Part shown: positions 1-7,636 of the stretch, one piece after another
How the letters are laid out: each line of letters opens with the position of its first letter
Numbering within the stretch: the first letter of the stretch is position 1
NCBI GenBank assembly: GCA_046313435.1
Contig: JBKBYG010000033.1
Span: forward strand, 1 to 16,775
DNA length: 16,775 nucleotides
Origin: JBKBYG01 sp046313435
GTDB taxonomy: Bacteria > Pseudomonadota > Alphaproteobacteria > Rickettsiales > Arcanibacteraceae
Direction: 5' to 3'
Translations under genes and position numbers: made by a program
Notes under the pieces: model-generated
What the model was told of the DNA's origin: nothing
The model's database searches: none
The model's input: the letters and a program-made list of their open reading frames with translations, nothing else

Positions 1-1426
1 TAATAGGGTATAAATTCAAATTATCATAACCATAAATTCTTAGCACCTCTTCTACAATATCAGCTTCTATTCCAATATCATTACGCCAAGAAGGTATGGT
101 TAAATCAAGAATATTTCCATTTTGGATAAATTTAAACCCAAGTTTTGAAAGAATATCACAAATTGTCTCATTTGGTATATTCATTCCACCCATTGATTCA
201 ATTTTATCAATATTAAATTGAATATGTTTCGGCTTAAATTCCCCAGAAACAGCTTTAATAATTTTATGAGCTTTGGCATTTAATTCTGATGTTAATATCT
301 GGTAGAAAATATTTGCTGATGTATCAAGAAATAAAGGATCCAGCTTTCTTTCAAATTTGTATCTTGCATCAGTGTCGATTACAAATTTTCTGCCTGTTTT
401 GGCAATTGATATGCTATCAAACAGAGCTATTTCAACAAATATATTTTTAGTATCCTCAGTACAAGCAGAATTAGCACCACCTATAATACCTGCAAGTGCT
501 AAAACTTTTTCTTCATCTGCTATAACTAATTCATCAGTTAAATTATAATCTATATCAGCAAGGCTTTTAAATTTCTCATCCTTTTTTGCTGACCTTACAA
601 TAATATTTCCTTTTATCTTGTCAGCATCATACGCATGTGAAGGTCGACCGTAGCAGTATGAAATATAATTTGTAATATCAACAATAGGTGAATGAGATTT
701 AACTCCGATTGCCTCTAATCTTTTTGCATACTCCTCAAGCTCTTTATTATTATCTATATCACTAAAATATAAGCCATAATATGCAGGACATAGATCTGAT
801 TTAACTTCAACATTAATAAGAGAAGCTGAATCTGCACTATATTCTTTATAATTTATCTCTTTAAGCTCACCAAGTCCTGCTGCTGCAAGCTCACGAGCAA
901 CGCCATAAACCCCTAAACAATCTCCTCTATTTGCTGTTATAACTATTTCAATAACAGCGTCATCAAGTTCTGCATATTTTACGAAATTATCTCCTGGCTT
1001 TGCATCCGTATCAAGCTCAATAATAGTACCATTATTCTCACCCTCAATCTTAAGCTCAGGTAATGAACACATCATACCTTCGCTTTCTACATCCCTGATT
1101 TTAGATTTCTTAATAATCATCCCATTTGCAGGTATTATTGCTCCTATAGGTGCAAGGACTACTTTGATCCCTGCCCTTGCATTTGGCGCTGCACAAACTA
1201 TTTGTAAAATTTCTTTCCCGTTATTTACTTTACAAACTCTAAGCTTTTCTGCATTCGGATGTTGTTCTGCGCTAATAATTTCTGCAATAATAAAGTCTTT
1301 TAGCTCAAGAGACTTATCAATCACCTCTTCAACTTCAAGTCCTATCATAGTAAGTTTATTACATATTTCTTCAAGAGTAGCATTAGTATCTAAATATTCT
1401 TTAAGCCAATTTAATGTAAATTTCAT
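1..1426 (-). CDS. pheT: Phenylalanyl-tRNA synthetase beta subunit, 3' end off the window
   Basis: PheT is the beta subunit of the cytoplasmic alpha2-beta2 enzyme that charges tRNA-Phe; it binds tRNA and carries the editing domain. About 475 codons are visible from the N-terminus MKFTLNWLKEYLD, roughly 60% of the usual ~800 residues; the rest lies beyond position 1. In order one sees the N-terminal module, the OB-fold tRNA-binding domain at about residues 39-148 (with HPNAEKLRVCKV), the ANRGDCLGVYGVARELA segment, the B3/B4 editing region with SHAYDADKI, ALAGIIGG and DARYKFERKLDP, and part of B5 (PSWRNDIGIEADIVEEVLRIYGYD). The start is fixed by a GGAGG Shine-Dalgarno nine bases upstream and by the ATGA overlap with the pheS stop, which suggests translational coupling and equal subunit supply. 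No frameshift is seen in the visible part. Confidence 0.97.
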   Translation of the reverse strand, partial: MKFTLNWLKEYLDTNATLEEICNKLTMIGLEVEEVIDKSLELKDFIIAEIISAEQHPNAEKLRVCKVNNGKEILQIVCAAPNARAGIKVVLAPIGAIIPANGMIIKKSKIRDVESEGMMCSLPELKIEGENNGTIIELDTDAKPGDNFVKYAELDDAVIEIVITANRGDCLGVYGVARELAAAGLGELKEINYKEYSADSASLINVEVKSDLCPAYYGLYFSDIDNNKELEEYAKRLEAIGVKSHSPIVDITNYISYCYGRPSHAYDADKIKGNIIVRSAKKDEKFKSLADIDYNLTDELVIADEEKVLALAGIIGGANSACTEDTKNIFVEIALFDSISIAKTGRKFVIDTDARYKFERKLDPLFLDTSANIFYQILTSELNAKAHKIIKAVSGEFKPKHIQFNIDKIESMGGMNIPNETICDILSKLGFKFIQNGNILDLTIPSWRNDIGIEADIVEEVLRIYGYDNLNLYPI

Positions 1427-2487
1427 CTTGATAAACCTCCAATTATGCTTGGTACAATAAAAGGAGAAAATTCATAATGCTCTATCCATCTAAGGTCACC
1501 TTCAAAGAAACTTCTTAAATCTGCAATTCCATATTTCAACATAGCTAATCTTTCTACGCCTCCACCAAATGCAAATCCTTGATATTCGTCTGGGTCAATT
1601 CCTACGTTTTTAAGTACATTCGGATGCACCATTCCACACCCAAGTATCTCCATCCAGCTTTTACCTGGTCCGATTTTAAACTCGCCATTTTCTCTATGAC
1701 AGCCAATATCTACCTCTGCAGAAGGCTCAGTAAATGGGAAGAAGCTTGCTCTAAAGCGCACTGGGAGATCATCAATTTCAAAGAATTTTTTTACAAATTC
1801 GATTATACAATTTTTAAGATGCCCCATATTAACCTTTTTATCAATATATAGGCCCTCAAATTGGTGAAACATTGGTGTATGAGTCATATCAGATTCCGAC
1901 CTATATGTTTTACCTATAGAAATAATTTTAAATGGCGGTTTACCTGCTTCCATCGTTCTAATTTGCACTGATGAAGTATGAGTTCTAAGCACATAATTAT
2001 TAGGCAAATAGAATGTATCTTGCATAGCGCGTGCAGGATGATTTTCAGGAACATTTAATGCAGTAAAATTATGGTAATCATCTTCAATTTCAGGACCTTC
2101 AGCAAAAGAAAAGCCTAATGTTCCAAATATTGCGATTAATTCTTCAGTAACTTGCGAAATTGGATGAATTTTGCCTTGCTTTTTTTCTCTTACTGGCAAA
2201 GTAACATCTAAAGCTTCAGTGATAAGCTTTTCATTAATTGATTCAATTTCAAGTATTTCTTTTTTTGAGTGAATATTTGCTGCAATTTCTTCTTTTGCTT
2301 GATTTACTTTTGCACCAAACTGTTTTTTTTCATCTATCGTTAATGATGAGACTTGCTTAAGCAATGAAGTAACAAGACCATTTTTGCCTAAATATTTTAT
2401 ACGTAATTCCTCTAATTGGCTTACTGAATTAGCATCATTTATTTCGCTACTCGCTTCAGCGATAATAATTTCAATTTCTTGACTCAT
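1423..2487 (-). CDS. pheS: Phenylalanyl-tRNA synthetase alpha subunit
   Basis: PheS is the catalytic alpha subunit, activating phenylalanine with ATP and transferring it to tRNA-Phe in the cytoplasm. The 354-residue product has the expected N-terminal coiled-coil arm (about 1-95) and a class II aminoacyl-tRNA synthetase core. Motif 2 is seen at about 192-212 (GKTYRSESDMTHTPMFHQFE), the phenylalanine-site segment FTEPSAEVDIG at 252-262, and motif 3 GFAFGGGVERLAMLKYG at 304-320. It is slightly longer than typical (~330-350) because of a hydrophobic C-terminal tail after HYEF; that tail contains the pheT ribosome binding site. The TGA stop overlaps the pheT ATG by four bases. An AAGGG-type Shine-Dalgarno lies about nine bases before the ATG. 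A decayed second copy of the start of this gene lies at about 4017-4163. Confidence 0.98.
   Translation of the reverse strand: MSQEIEIIIAEASSEINDANSVSQLEELRIKYLGKNGLVTSLLKQVSSLTIDEKKQFGAKVNQAKEEIAANIHSKKEILEIESINEKLITEALDVTLPVREKKQGKIHPISQVTEELIAIFGTLGFSFAEGPEIEDDYHNFTALNVPENHPARAMQDTFYLPNNYVLRTHTSSVQIRTMEAGKPPFKIISIGKTYRSESDMTHTPMFHQFEGLYIDKKVNMGHLKNCIIEFVKKFFEIDDLPVRFRASFFPFTEPSAEVDIGCHRENGEFKIGPGKSWMEILGCGMVHPNVLKNVGIDPDEYQGFAFGGGVERLAMLKYGIADLRSFFEGDLRWIEHYEFSPFIVPSIIGGLSR
1436..1440 (-). promoter_or_regulatory. Strong Shine-Dalgarno (GGAGG) for pheT inside pheS
   Basis: On the minus strand GGAGG stands nine bases before the pheT ATG (1426-1424), inside the last codons of pheS. It supports that start and the reading of pheS-pheT as one translationally coupled unit. 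It is one of the few near-perfect ribosome binding sites in this window. Confidence 0.75.
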
Positions 2488-2515
2488 TATAAACCCTTTT
2501 TAAATTTAGGTTAAT

Positions 2516-2543
2516 AATATAATCTTATGCGTCCACAAGTAAA
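2516..2543 (-). promoter_or_regulatory. Candidate sigma-70-type promoter of pheST
   Basis: On the minus strand TTTACT (2543-2538) and TATATT (2521-2516) are separated by 16 bases, and transcription would begin some 20 bases before the pheS ATG at 2487. The case is strengthened because the segment recurs with about 79% identity at 4097-4163. In that copy the -35 and -10 hexamers are unchanged, though the spacer is two bases shorter. The call rests on pattern only. Confidence 0.5.
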
Positions 2544-2599
2544 GTAATTTGTTTAATTTAAAAAAATTAATAGATAATGGAATATAATACAAGGCTCAA

Positions 2600-2621
2600 G
2601 GAGTAAAGCCTACTATAGTTA
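2600..2621 (-). terminator. Weak hairpin downstream of the ankyrin gene
   Basis: AGGCT and AGCCT form a five-base-pair stem around a ten-base loop, 35-57 bases past the ankyrin stop codon in its direction of transcription and upstream of the pheS promoter. There is no proper U-tract after it, so terminator function is only a possibility. Confidence 0.2.
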
Positions 2622-2656
2622 TTAATTGGAAAAATACATTCTTACTTACAATGAGG

Positions 2657-3769
2657 CTAGTATTTATTCATACCACCTGATAATATTGATATATTTTTAG
2701 CTTCTAGTATTCTTTCTACAAATGAATTATTTATAGTTTTACAAACTTGTCTTAATTTTGCAGCATCAACTGAGTCTAAATATTCAGCTAAATGAGATCC
2801 TATATTTTTCTGGCCTAATCCCGGTGTTATAGTTGCAAAACCTTCAGCTGCACTTAAAATGCCAATTCGAAGCTCCTTATCAACTCTCTTTGCTTCTTCA
2901 AATGATATTAATAACGTAATGTTGAACCCATTTACACCAAAATCAGAAACTGGTTCAAAATATTCAGAAGTATTTATTTTCAATCTATCCTTTACTTCTT
3001 GTATTTTTCTCTTTATTTCATCTAACTTTGTTGTTGCACTAAAATTAGAACCCTCAAAGTAGTCAAGCGCAAAGGAAAAATTTTGTAAGTTATGTACTTT
3101 GGTCCATGCTCTTGTGGATCCTTTAGATTTAAATCCAGCAATTCTTGTTACATATTGAATAATATTGCGATATGGATTTATTTCATTATTAGGATCGCTA
3201 TTTTTCTCTCTAAGTAATTTTATTGCTTCGTCATTTAGATCATATATAGCTTTTGAAAGTGCAGTATCTCCATTTTTATCCCTAAATCCTTTATCTATAT
3301 TAAGGGGTAGGAGAAGCTTAAGCATAGAAATATTTCTATTTTCAACTGCTATATGCAAAAGAGAAGAATTATTTTTTATATGATTTAATTCATCAAAAGA
3401 GTTTATAATTTGATCTAAATGATTATTTATTAATTCTTGTGCGATCTCCAATTCATTATATTTGACTGCTACAAATAGCGGATAAATATAACATTTATAA
3501 CCCATATTAGGATAGCGCTTTTCTAACTCTTTTTTTATTTTTTCAAATTCATCAAGGGGCTGAGTATAAGAACAGCTGCTAATACTTGTGAAAACTTCTG
3601 GTGTTGCCCTTAAAACGTCAGCGGCAGAAGAGGCAGCTGTTGCTCTTTGTATAGCAGCTGTTCTTTTAGTATTATGAAATGCTTTTATCGCTCTTAGTAC
3701 TTCGGGTATAATCACTAAGGAATTTTTAAAAAAATTCCAAATATTATATCTTTGATTATTAGCCTGCAT
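2657..3769 (-). CDS. Ankyrin-repeat protein
   Basis: A 370-residue protein with at least three ankyrin repeats, at about residues 96-126 (PLFVAVKYNELEIAQELI), 134-163 (SLLHIAVENRNISMLKLLL) and 167-193 (GDTALSKAIYDLNDEAIKLL). Ankyrin repeats are protein-binding scaffolds; in Rickettsiales and other intracellular bacteria some such proteins are secreted into the host, but nothing here proves secretion. The N-terminal ~90 residues contain a hydrophobic stretch (about 13-30) and an alanine/threonine-rich segment. The C-terminal ~170 residues match no family I recognise. There is no clear Shine-Dalgarno before the ATG; AGTAGA about seven bases upstream is weak. The gene stands alone between real pheS and the decayed pheS copy, whose retained promoter points at it. 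The specific role is unknown. Confidence 0.85.
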   Translation of the reverse strand: MQANNQRYNIWNFFKNSLVIIPEVLRAIKAFHNTKRTAAIQRATAASSAADVLRATPEVFTSISSCSYTQPLDEFEKIKKELEKRYPNMGYKCYIYPLFVAVKYNELEIAQELINNHLDQIINSFDELNHIKNNSSLLHIAVENRNISMLKLLLPLNIDKGFRDKNGDTALSKAIYDLNDEAIKLLREKNSDPNNEINPYRNIIQYVTRIAGFKSKGSTRAWTKVHNLQNFSFALDYFEGSNFSATTKLDEIKRKIQEVKDRLKINTSEYFEPVSDFGVNGFNITLLISFEEAKRVDKELRIGILSAAEGFATITPGLGQKNIGSHLAEYLDSVDAAKLRQVCKTINNSFVERILEAKNISILSGGMNKY

Positions 3770-4016
3770 GATATTTTCTACTTATTAATTAGTTAAATTT
3801 AATATATATGAAGATAATGTACAAGTTTTTTTAAAATGTTAATGTCTAAAAGTTTAGCTATAAGGAAGAATTATTGACATATTTTTAAACCGATATTTCC
3901 ATTAGTTAGGCTTAAAAACCATTAGAAAGATATAATTACTAAGCTTATAAATGCTTGCCAGTCTAGATAAAACTATGTTCTAAATAGTCTAAAACACTTC
4001 TTAGATGATTATTCTA
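3770..4016. other. Intergenic stretch with no recognisable gene
   Basis: AT-rich spacer between the ankyrin start codon and the recognisable part of the pheS remnant. All six frames are broken by stops and I see no RNA gene or strong hairpin. It may be further decayed sequence of the duplicated pheS segment or simply 5' leader of the ankyrin gene, but I cannot align it to pheS. A seven-base direct repeat (CCATTAG) near 3899 and 3919 is too short to mean anything. Confidence 0.5.
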
Positions 4017-4163
4017 GCTGAGTAATGGAACTGATAATATTTAATTCAGTATTAGCCGCAGCAATGATATCTTCAATCTCTTTAATCCTTAATCATTATA
4101 AAACCTACTAAAATTTAGGCTAATAATATACTTCTGCGCAAACAAGTAAATTAATTTGTTCTA
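4017..4163 (-). pseudogene. Decayed partial copy of the pheS promoter, leader and first ~26 codons
   Basis: Read on the minus strand this repeats the start of pheS. The leader (4097-4163) matches 2488-2554 at roughly 53 of 67 positions by hand alignment. The coding part (4017-4096, start codon 4096-4094) matches the first 78 bases of pheS at roughly 50 of 78. Translated, it gives EIEDIIAAANTELNIISSIT then QLE, against EIEIIIAEASSEINDANSVS then QLE in PheS. Seven extra bases, an imperfect tandem repeat (ATTAAGG-ATTAAAG) just after the ATG, throw it out of frame. Removing them restores M-I-K-E-I-E against M-S-Q-E-I-E in perfect register. Similarity fades beyond codon ~26, so the rest of pheS is deleted or unrecognisable. 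It is in direct orientation relative to real pheS, with the ankyrin gene between the two. Confidence 0.8.
4125..4150 (-). promoter_or_regulatory. Retained copy of the pheST promoter, possibly driving the ankyrin gene
   Basis: TTTACT (4150-4145) and TATATT (4130-4125) are the same hexamers as in the pheST promoter, but with a 14-base spacer in place of 16, which should weaken it. Transcription would run leftward through the pheS remnant into the ankyrin gene at 3769, giving a leader of about 350 bases. Activity is inferred only. Confidence 0.35.
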
Positions 4164-4164
4164 A

Positions 4165-4185
4165 GATAAAATATATAATTTTATC
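4165..4185. terminator. Perfect AT-rich hairpin downstream of the Pif1-like gene
   Basis: GATAAAAT and ATTTTATC form a perfect eight-base-pair stem with a five-base loop, 14-34 bases past the helicase stop codon and just upstream of the copied pheS promoter. The position suits a terminator or 3' end stabiliser for the cyaY operon, but the stem is almost all A-T and no clean U-run follows on the minus strand. Confidence 0.35.
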
Positions 4186-4198
4186 ACTTAGTAACTAA

Positions 4199-5467
4199 CT
4201 ATACTTGCAATTTTTCATAAAACTGCACAACTTCTTGATTAACTTTAATAAATTTTGATTGAAAACTTTTTAAATATAATCCTTCTAGTGATTTAACTCG
4301 TGATATTGCAACATATACTTGCCCTTCTTCAAATGCAGCCTGAAGGTCACATTCAATTTCATCAAGAGTCATGCCTTGAGATTTATGTACAGTAATTGCC
4401 CAGGCAAGCATTAACGGAATCTGAGTAATTTTAGCTTTTACCTCCATTGCTAATTTTTCATTATTAAATTCTTCAATTATCCATTCCTCGGCTGCAATCT
4501 CTTTTACTTGACCCGATGCGAACTTTACTAAAGGTAATCTTTTTTCAGTAAAGCCTTTGATAACGCCGATAGAACCATTGATAATACCTTCTTTCTGATA
4601 AGTATTTTTGAGCATCATTACTTGCGCTCCTTCTTTAAGAACTAATTTTTCTGCAGCTAAACAATTTTTCTTAAGGAAGTTAAGTTTATTTTCGTTCCCC
4701 TCACCTTTTATATTATATACTACTTCACTAGTATTAAGTTTATTCAGTTCTTGCTGATTTATATTTTCAACTTGCTTGTTATGCGTTACTATAATTGTCG
4801 GCTTGATATCACTATTTCGTTTTAATTGAACTCGTGTTTTAAGTATATTTATGTCTTCTTCATTTAAGGTCCCAATCCGCATACGATGCAAGAGTTCAGC
4901 AAAATCACTGTTTTTTTGTCTAAAAATTTCTTGCAAATAAAATGTATGGAAATTTGCTTCTTCCCATGCTTTTGATTGGAAACAATATTGTCTCGTGCGT
5001 GTCTCAAAATTCTGAATAGGCGGTAATTGAAGAAAATCACCAAGTATTATTAATTGTATTCCTCCAAATGCTTTATTGTTACCTCTTATATTTTGCAACA
5101 CCTCATTTAACAAATCAAAGGTTTCCGCAGAAATCATTGAAATTTCGTCAATAGCAAGCATACGAGCTTTTCTTAGCTTCCTACGCAGCAATGTAGCTTT
5201 CCCAGAATTTATGTAATTTATTATCTCACTCACTGGAGCATTCCCCAAGCCAATACCAGCCCAAGAATGAATAGTAACTCCTCCAATATGTACCGCTGCT
5301 ATTCCCGTACTTGCAGTAACATGCAGTCCTAAATGATTATAATTTTCTTTAACCACTTTAAGTAAATATGATTTGCCTGTGCCTGCACTACCAGTAATAA
5401 ATACATTTTCCCCTCTGGAAATGGATTGTAATACTGAGGCTTGTTCTTGGGATAAATTTGTAAGCAT
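4199..5467 (-). CDS. Pif1-like superfamily 1B DNA helicase
   Basis: A 422-residue ATP-dependent helicase of the Pif1/RecD-like SF1B group, expected to unwind DNA 5' to 3' in the cytoplasm. Motif I (Walker A) GSAGTGKS is at 26-33, motif Ia TASTGIAA at 51-58, motif II IDEIS at 106-110, motif III GDFLQLPP at 143-150, motif V AITVHKSQGMTLD at 357-369 and motif VI VYVAISRVKS at 384-393. The length is near the minimal core, with no large N- or C-terminal extension. The Pif1 signature is replaced by a generic bacterial sequence, so the exact subfamily is uncertain. The start codon follows the exporter stop by one base and no Shine-Dalgarno is evident, so translation is probably coupled. Its job next to cyaY and an exporter is not obvious. 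Confidence 0.92.
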   Translation of the reverse strand: MLTNLSQEQASVLQSISRGENVFITGSAGTGKSYLLKVVKENYNHLGLHVTASTGIAAVHIGGVTIHSWAGIGLGNAPVSEIINYINSGKATLLRRKLRKARMLAIDEISMISAETFDLLNEVLQNIRGNNKAFGGIQLIILGDFLQLPPIQNFETRTRQYCFQSKAWEEANFHTFYLQEIFRQKNSDFAELLHRMRIGTLNEEDINILKTRVQLKRNSDIKPTIIVTHNKQVENINQQELNKLNTSEVVYNIKGEGNENKLNFLKKNCLAAEKLVLKEGAQVMMLKNTYQKEGIINGSIGVIKGFTEKRLPLVKFASGQVKEIAAEEWIIEEFNNEKLAMEVKAKITQIPLMLAWAITVHKSQGMTLDEIECDLQAAFEEGQVYVAISRVKSLEGLYLKSFQSKFIKVNQEVVQFYEKLQV

Positions 5468-5468
5468 T

Positions 5469-7250
5469 TTAATTGAAAAATAAAGGATCTATTTTAAGAT
5501 TGTTTGTTTCTTGAGTAATAATTCTATCTTCAGCAAATTTTTTGAAAAATTCTGAACTATGAGAAAGTTCTTCAACTGTACCTATTGCTTCAATTGTTCC
5601 CAAATTCATCACAATAATTCTATCTGCCCATTTTATTATTGATGGATTATGAGTAATTATCATACTAGTTCTATCTTGCATTAAATTTACAAAAGCTTTC
5701 TGCAACTGTTCCTCATTTTCCTTATCCAAATTACTTGTGGGCTCATCAAGAAGCAATATCTCAGCATTTTTCAAAAAAGCTCTTGCGATTGCAATTCTTT
5801 GTTTTTGGCCCCCAGATAATGCCATTCCTTTTTCTCCAACAACCGTATTTAATCCTAGCGGAAGTGTTGAAAAAAAATCGAAAATTTCAGCAGATTTTGC
5901 AGCATGCTCAATATCCTCATATGTTGCATTAAGATTTCCATATCTTATATTTTCATAAATATCAGTTGAAAATATTACAGGTTCTTGAGTTACTAATGCA
6001 AATTTCCTTCGTAAATCACTGACATTATATTTTTTTATAGAATGATTGTTAATCTCAATTGAACCATTTATCTGATCATAAAATCTTAATAACAGTTGGA
6101 AAATTGTACTCTTACCTGTCCCTGAAGGTCCAATAATTGCAATTTTTTCACCTTTTTTTATTGAAAAATTTACATCGTCTAATATTTTAATATGTGGTCT
6201 TAAAGGGTAAAAGAATGAAACATTTTTAAAATTTATTATATCGATATCCTTATCAAGGTGAGCTCCCGTATTTATATTTTCTTTTGGGGTTAAATTAAGT
6301 AGTTCATTTACCCTGGCAGTAGAAGCTTGCAATCTCGCTATATCACCTGTTACTTCTCCTAAACCTGCAATACTAGTTGCTACAATAATTGCATAGTAAA
6401 TGAAAGAAGATAATTCACCAGCTTTAATATTTCCATTAATTACTTCATTACCCCCTAACCATAAAATATAACTTACCCCAGTAAATATAAGAAAAATTAT
6501 ACTTGAAATAAGTAAGGATTTATATTTTATTCGAGCGAAAGAATTTTTTAAATTATCATTAAGAATACTACAGAATTTTTTAAATTCATAATCTTCTTGT
6601 TGATACACTTGCACCGTTTTTATATTCACTAAAGTTTCGTCAAGTTGCGCTGCCAACAGAGCAATAGTTTTTTGATTACTTATAGAATGTTTTTTAACCT
6701 TACGACCAATTATAAATAAAGGTAAAATAATTATAGGCAAAAGAGATAACAAATAAAAAGATAATTTTAAATTACTGAATAAAAGCAAGACTATAGATCC
6801 AATTCCTGTAAGGCTATATCTTATTGCAAAAGGGATATTAGTACTAATAATTTCTATCATTAAAGAAGTATCATTTACTAAGCGAGATATGATATCTGAA
6901 ACTTTATTCTTTTCATAATATTCAGGCAATAATTTCAATAATTTTTTATAAACATCTTGTCTTATATTACTAATTGCACGCTCACAAATCGAATTTAATA
7001 AATAAGATCTAACATAGCTTGAAATAGCAAGAGCAATAATAATAGCTATAAACAAAAATAATGAGTTACTGATAAGGAGAATATTTTTTTCATTAAAGCC
7101 TTTATTAATTAAATACTCAACTCCTTTGCCTAAAGTTAGTATTAGAAAACTATTAAAAATTATAGCCGAAAGCACATAAATTAAATCTTTTTTAAAAGAC
7201 AAAAAATAGTTTTTAAATATATTGTTAAATTCTTCTTGTATTATTTTCAT
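5469..7250 (-). CDS. ABC exporter, half-transporter with fused membrane and ATPase domains (MsbA/Atm1 type)
   Basis: A half-size ABC exporter of about 593 residues: a transmembrane domain with hydrophobic segments through about residue 310, including the ISRLVNDTSL coupling region, followed by a nucleotide-binding domain. Walker A GPSGTGKST is at about 374-382, the signature LSGGQKQR at 478-485, Walker B ILLLDEP at 498-504 and the switch histidine in IITHNPS at 534. All catalytic residues are present. I chose the ATG at 7250, one base after the cyaY stop; an upstream in-frame TTG at 7268 would add six residues but overlaps cyaY and is less likely. The substrate cannot be read from sequence: lipid A/lipid flippase, drug exporter and Atm1-like sulphur-compound exporter are all possible. 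Linkage to frataxin makes the Atm1-type role worth testing. It probably acts as a homodimer in the inner membrane. Confidence 0.93.
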   Translation of the reverse strand: MKIIQEEFNNIFKNYFLSFKKDLIYVLSAIIFNSFLILTLGKGVEYLINKGFNEKNILLISNSLFLFIAIIIALAISSYVRSYLLNSICERAISNIRQDVYKKLLKLLPEYYEKNKVSDIISRLVNDTSLMIEIISTNIPFAIRYSLTGIGSIVLLLFSNLKLSFYLLSLLPIIILPLFIIGRKVKKHSISNQKTIALLAAQLDETLVNIKTVQVYQQEDYEFKKFCSILNDNLKNSFARIKYKSLLISSIIFLIFTGVSYILWLGGNEVINGNIKAGELSSFIYYAIIVATSIAGLGEVTGDIARLQASTARVNELLNLTPKENINTGAHLDKDIDIINFKNVSFFYPLRPHIKILDDVNFSIKKGEKIAIIGPSGTGKSTIFQLLLRFYDQINGSIEINNHSIKKYNVSDLRRKFALVTQEPVIFSTDIYENIRYGNLNATYEDIEHAAKSAEIFDFFSTLPLGLNTVVGEKGMALSGGQKQRIAIARAFLKNAEILLLDEPTSNLDKENEEQLQKAFVNLMQDRTSMIITHNPSIIKWADRIIVMNLGTIEAIGTVEELSHSSEFFKKFAEDRIITQETNNLKIDPLFFN

Positions 7251-7251
7251 A

Positions 7252-7551
7252 TTATAAAATACTTTCAATTTCGGTTTTAAGTACTTGAATTATATTAATA
7301 TTCTTATTATTTATCCAGCAATTATTCTTATATTCAAAATAGTTTGGACCACTAAAAGGTGAAGACATCCAAATTTTCTTTGTCGGTAAATGTTTGTTTA
7401 TAACATATTGTTTGCCTTGGGGTAAAGAAATTGATAAAACTCCGCTAATTAAATCAGCTTCACAAACACCTTCTTGATCTATTTCTTCAATCAAGTTTAA
7501 TATTTCATTTAATTCAGTATTAACTAATTCGTTATAGTCCTTATCATTCAT
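7252..7551 (-). CDS. cyaY: Frataxin-like iron-sulphur cluster assembly protein CyaY
   Basis: A 99-residue protein with the size and pattern of bacterial frataxin: an acidic N-terminal helix (MNDKDYNELVNTELNEILN, then EEIDQEG), then beta strands with ADLISGVLSISLPQGKQYVI, NKHLPTKKIWMSSPFSGPNY and FEY. The NKHxPxxxIW and GP-FxY patterns are the frataxin family signature. CyaY binds iron through its acidic ridge and regulates cysteine desulphurase in Fe-S cluster assembly; mitochondria, which are related to alphaproteobacteria, keep the same protein. It heads an operon with the exporter and the helicase, with one-base spacing. An AAAGGA Shine-Dalgarno lies six bases before the ATG. The tryptophan of the central sheet is present (IWMSS). 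Confidence 0.93.
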   Translation of the reverse strand: MNDKDYNELVNTELNEILNLIEEIDQEGVCEADLISGVLSISLPQGKQYVINKHLPTKKIWMSSPFSGPNYFEYKNNCWINNKNINIIQVLKTEIESIL

Positions 7552-7595
7552 GAGATATCCTTTAATTTATCTAGCTAATAATTTTAGTAATAGAA

Positions 7596-7612
7596 CCTAA
7601 AGCAAGTTTAGG
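7596..7612. repeat. Perfect inverted repeat upstream of cyaY
   Basis: CCTAAA and TTTAGG form a six-base-pair stem with a five-base loop, about 45 bases upstream of the cyaY ATG. It could be an operator or a leader hairpin of the cyaY operon, or part of the neighbouring dispersed repeat. Function unknown. Confidence 0.35.
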
Positions 7613-7636
7613 ATAATTACGCACCTTACTACCTGC

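Noticed and set aside
3770..4016. Possible remainder of pheS between the remnant and the ankyrin gene
   Set aside because: I tried to extend the alignment past codon ~26 and found only scattered matches, not above what AT-rich DNA gives.
5735..5958. Two overlapping plus-strand open frames opposite the exporter ATPase domain
   Set aside because: They mirror conserved Walker/signature codons of the exporter and show no protein-like pattern of their own.
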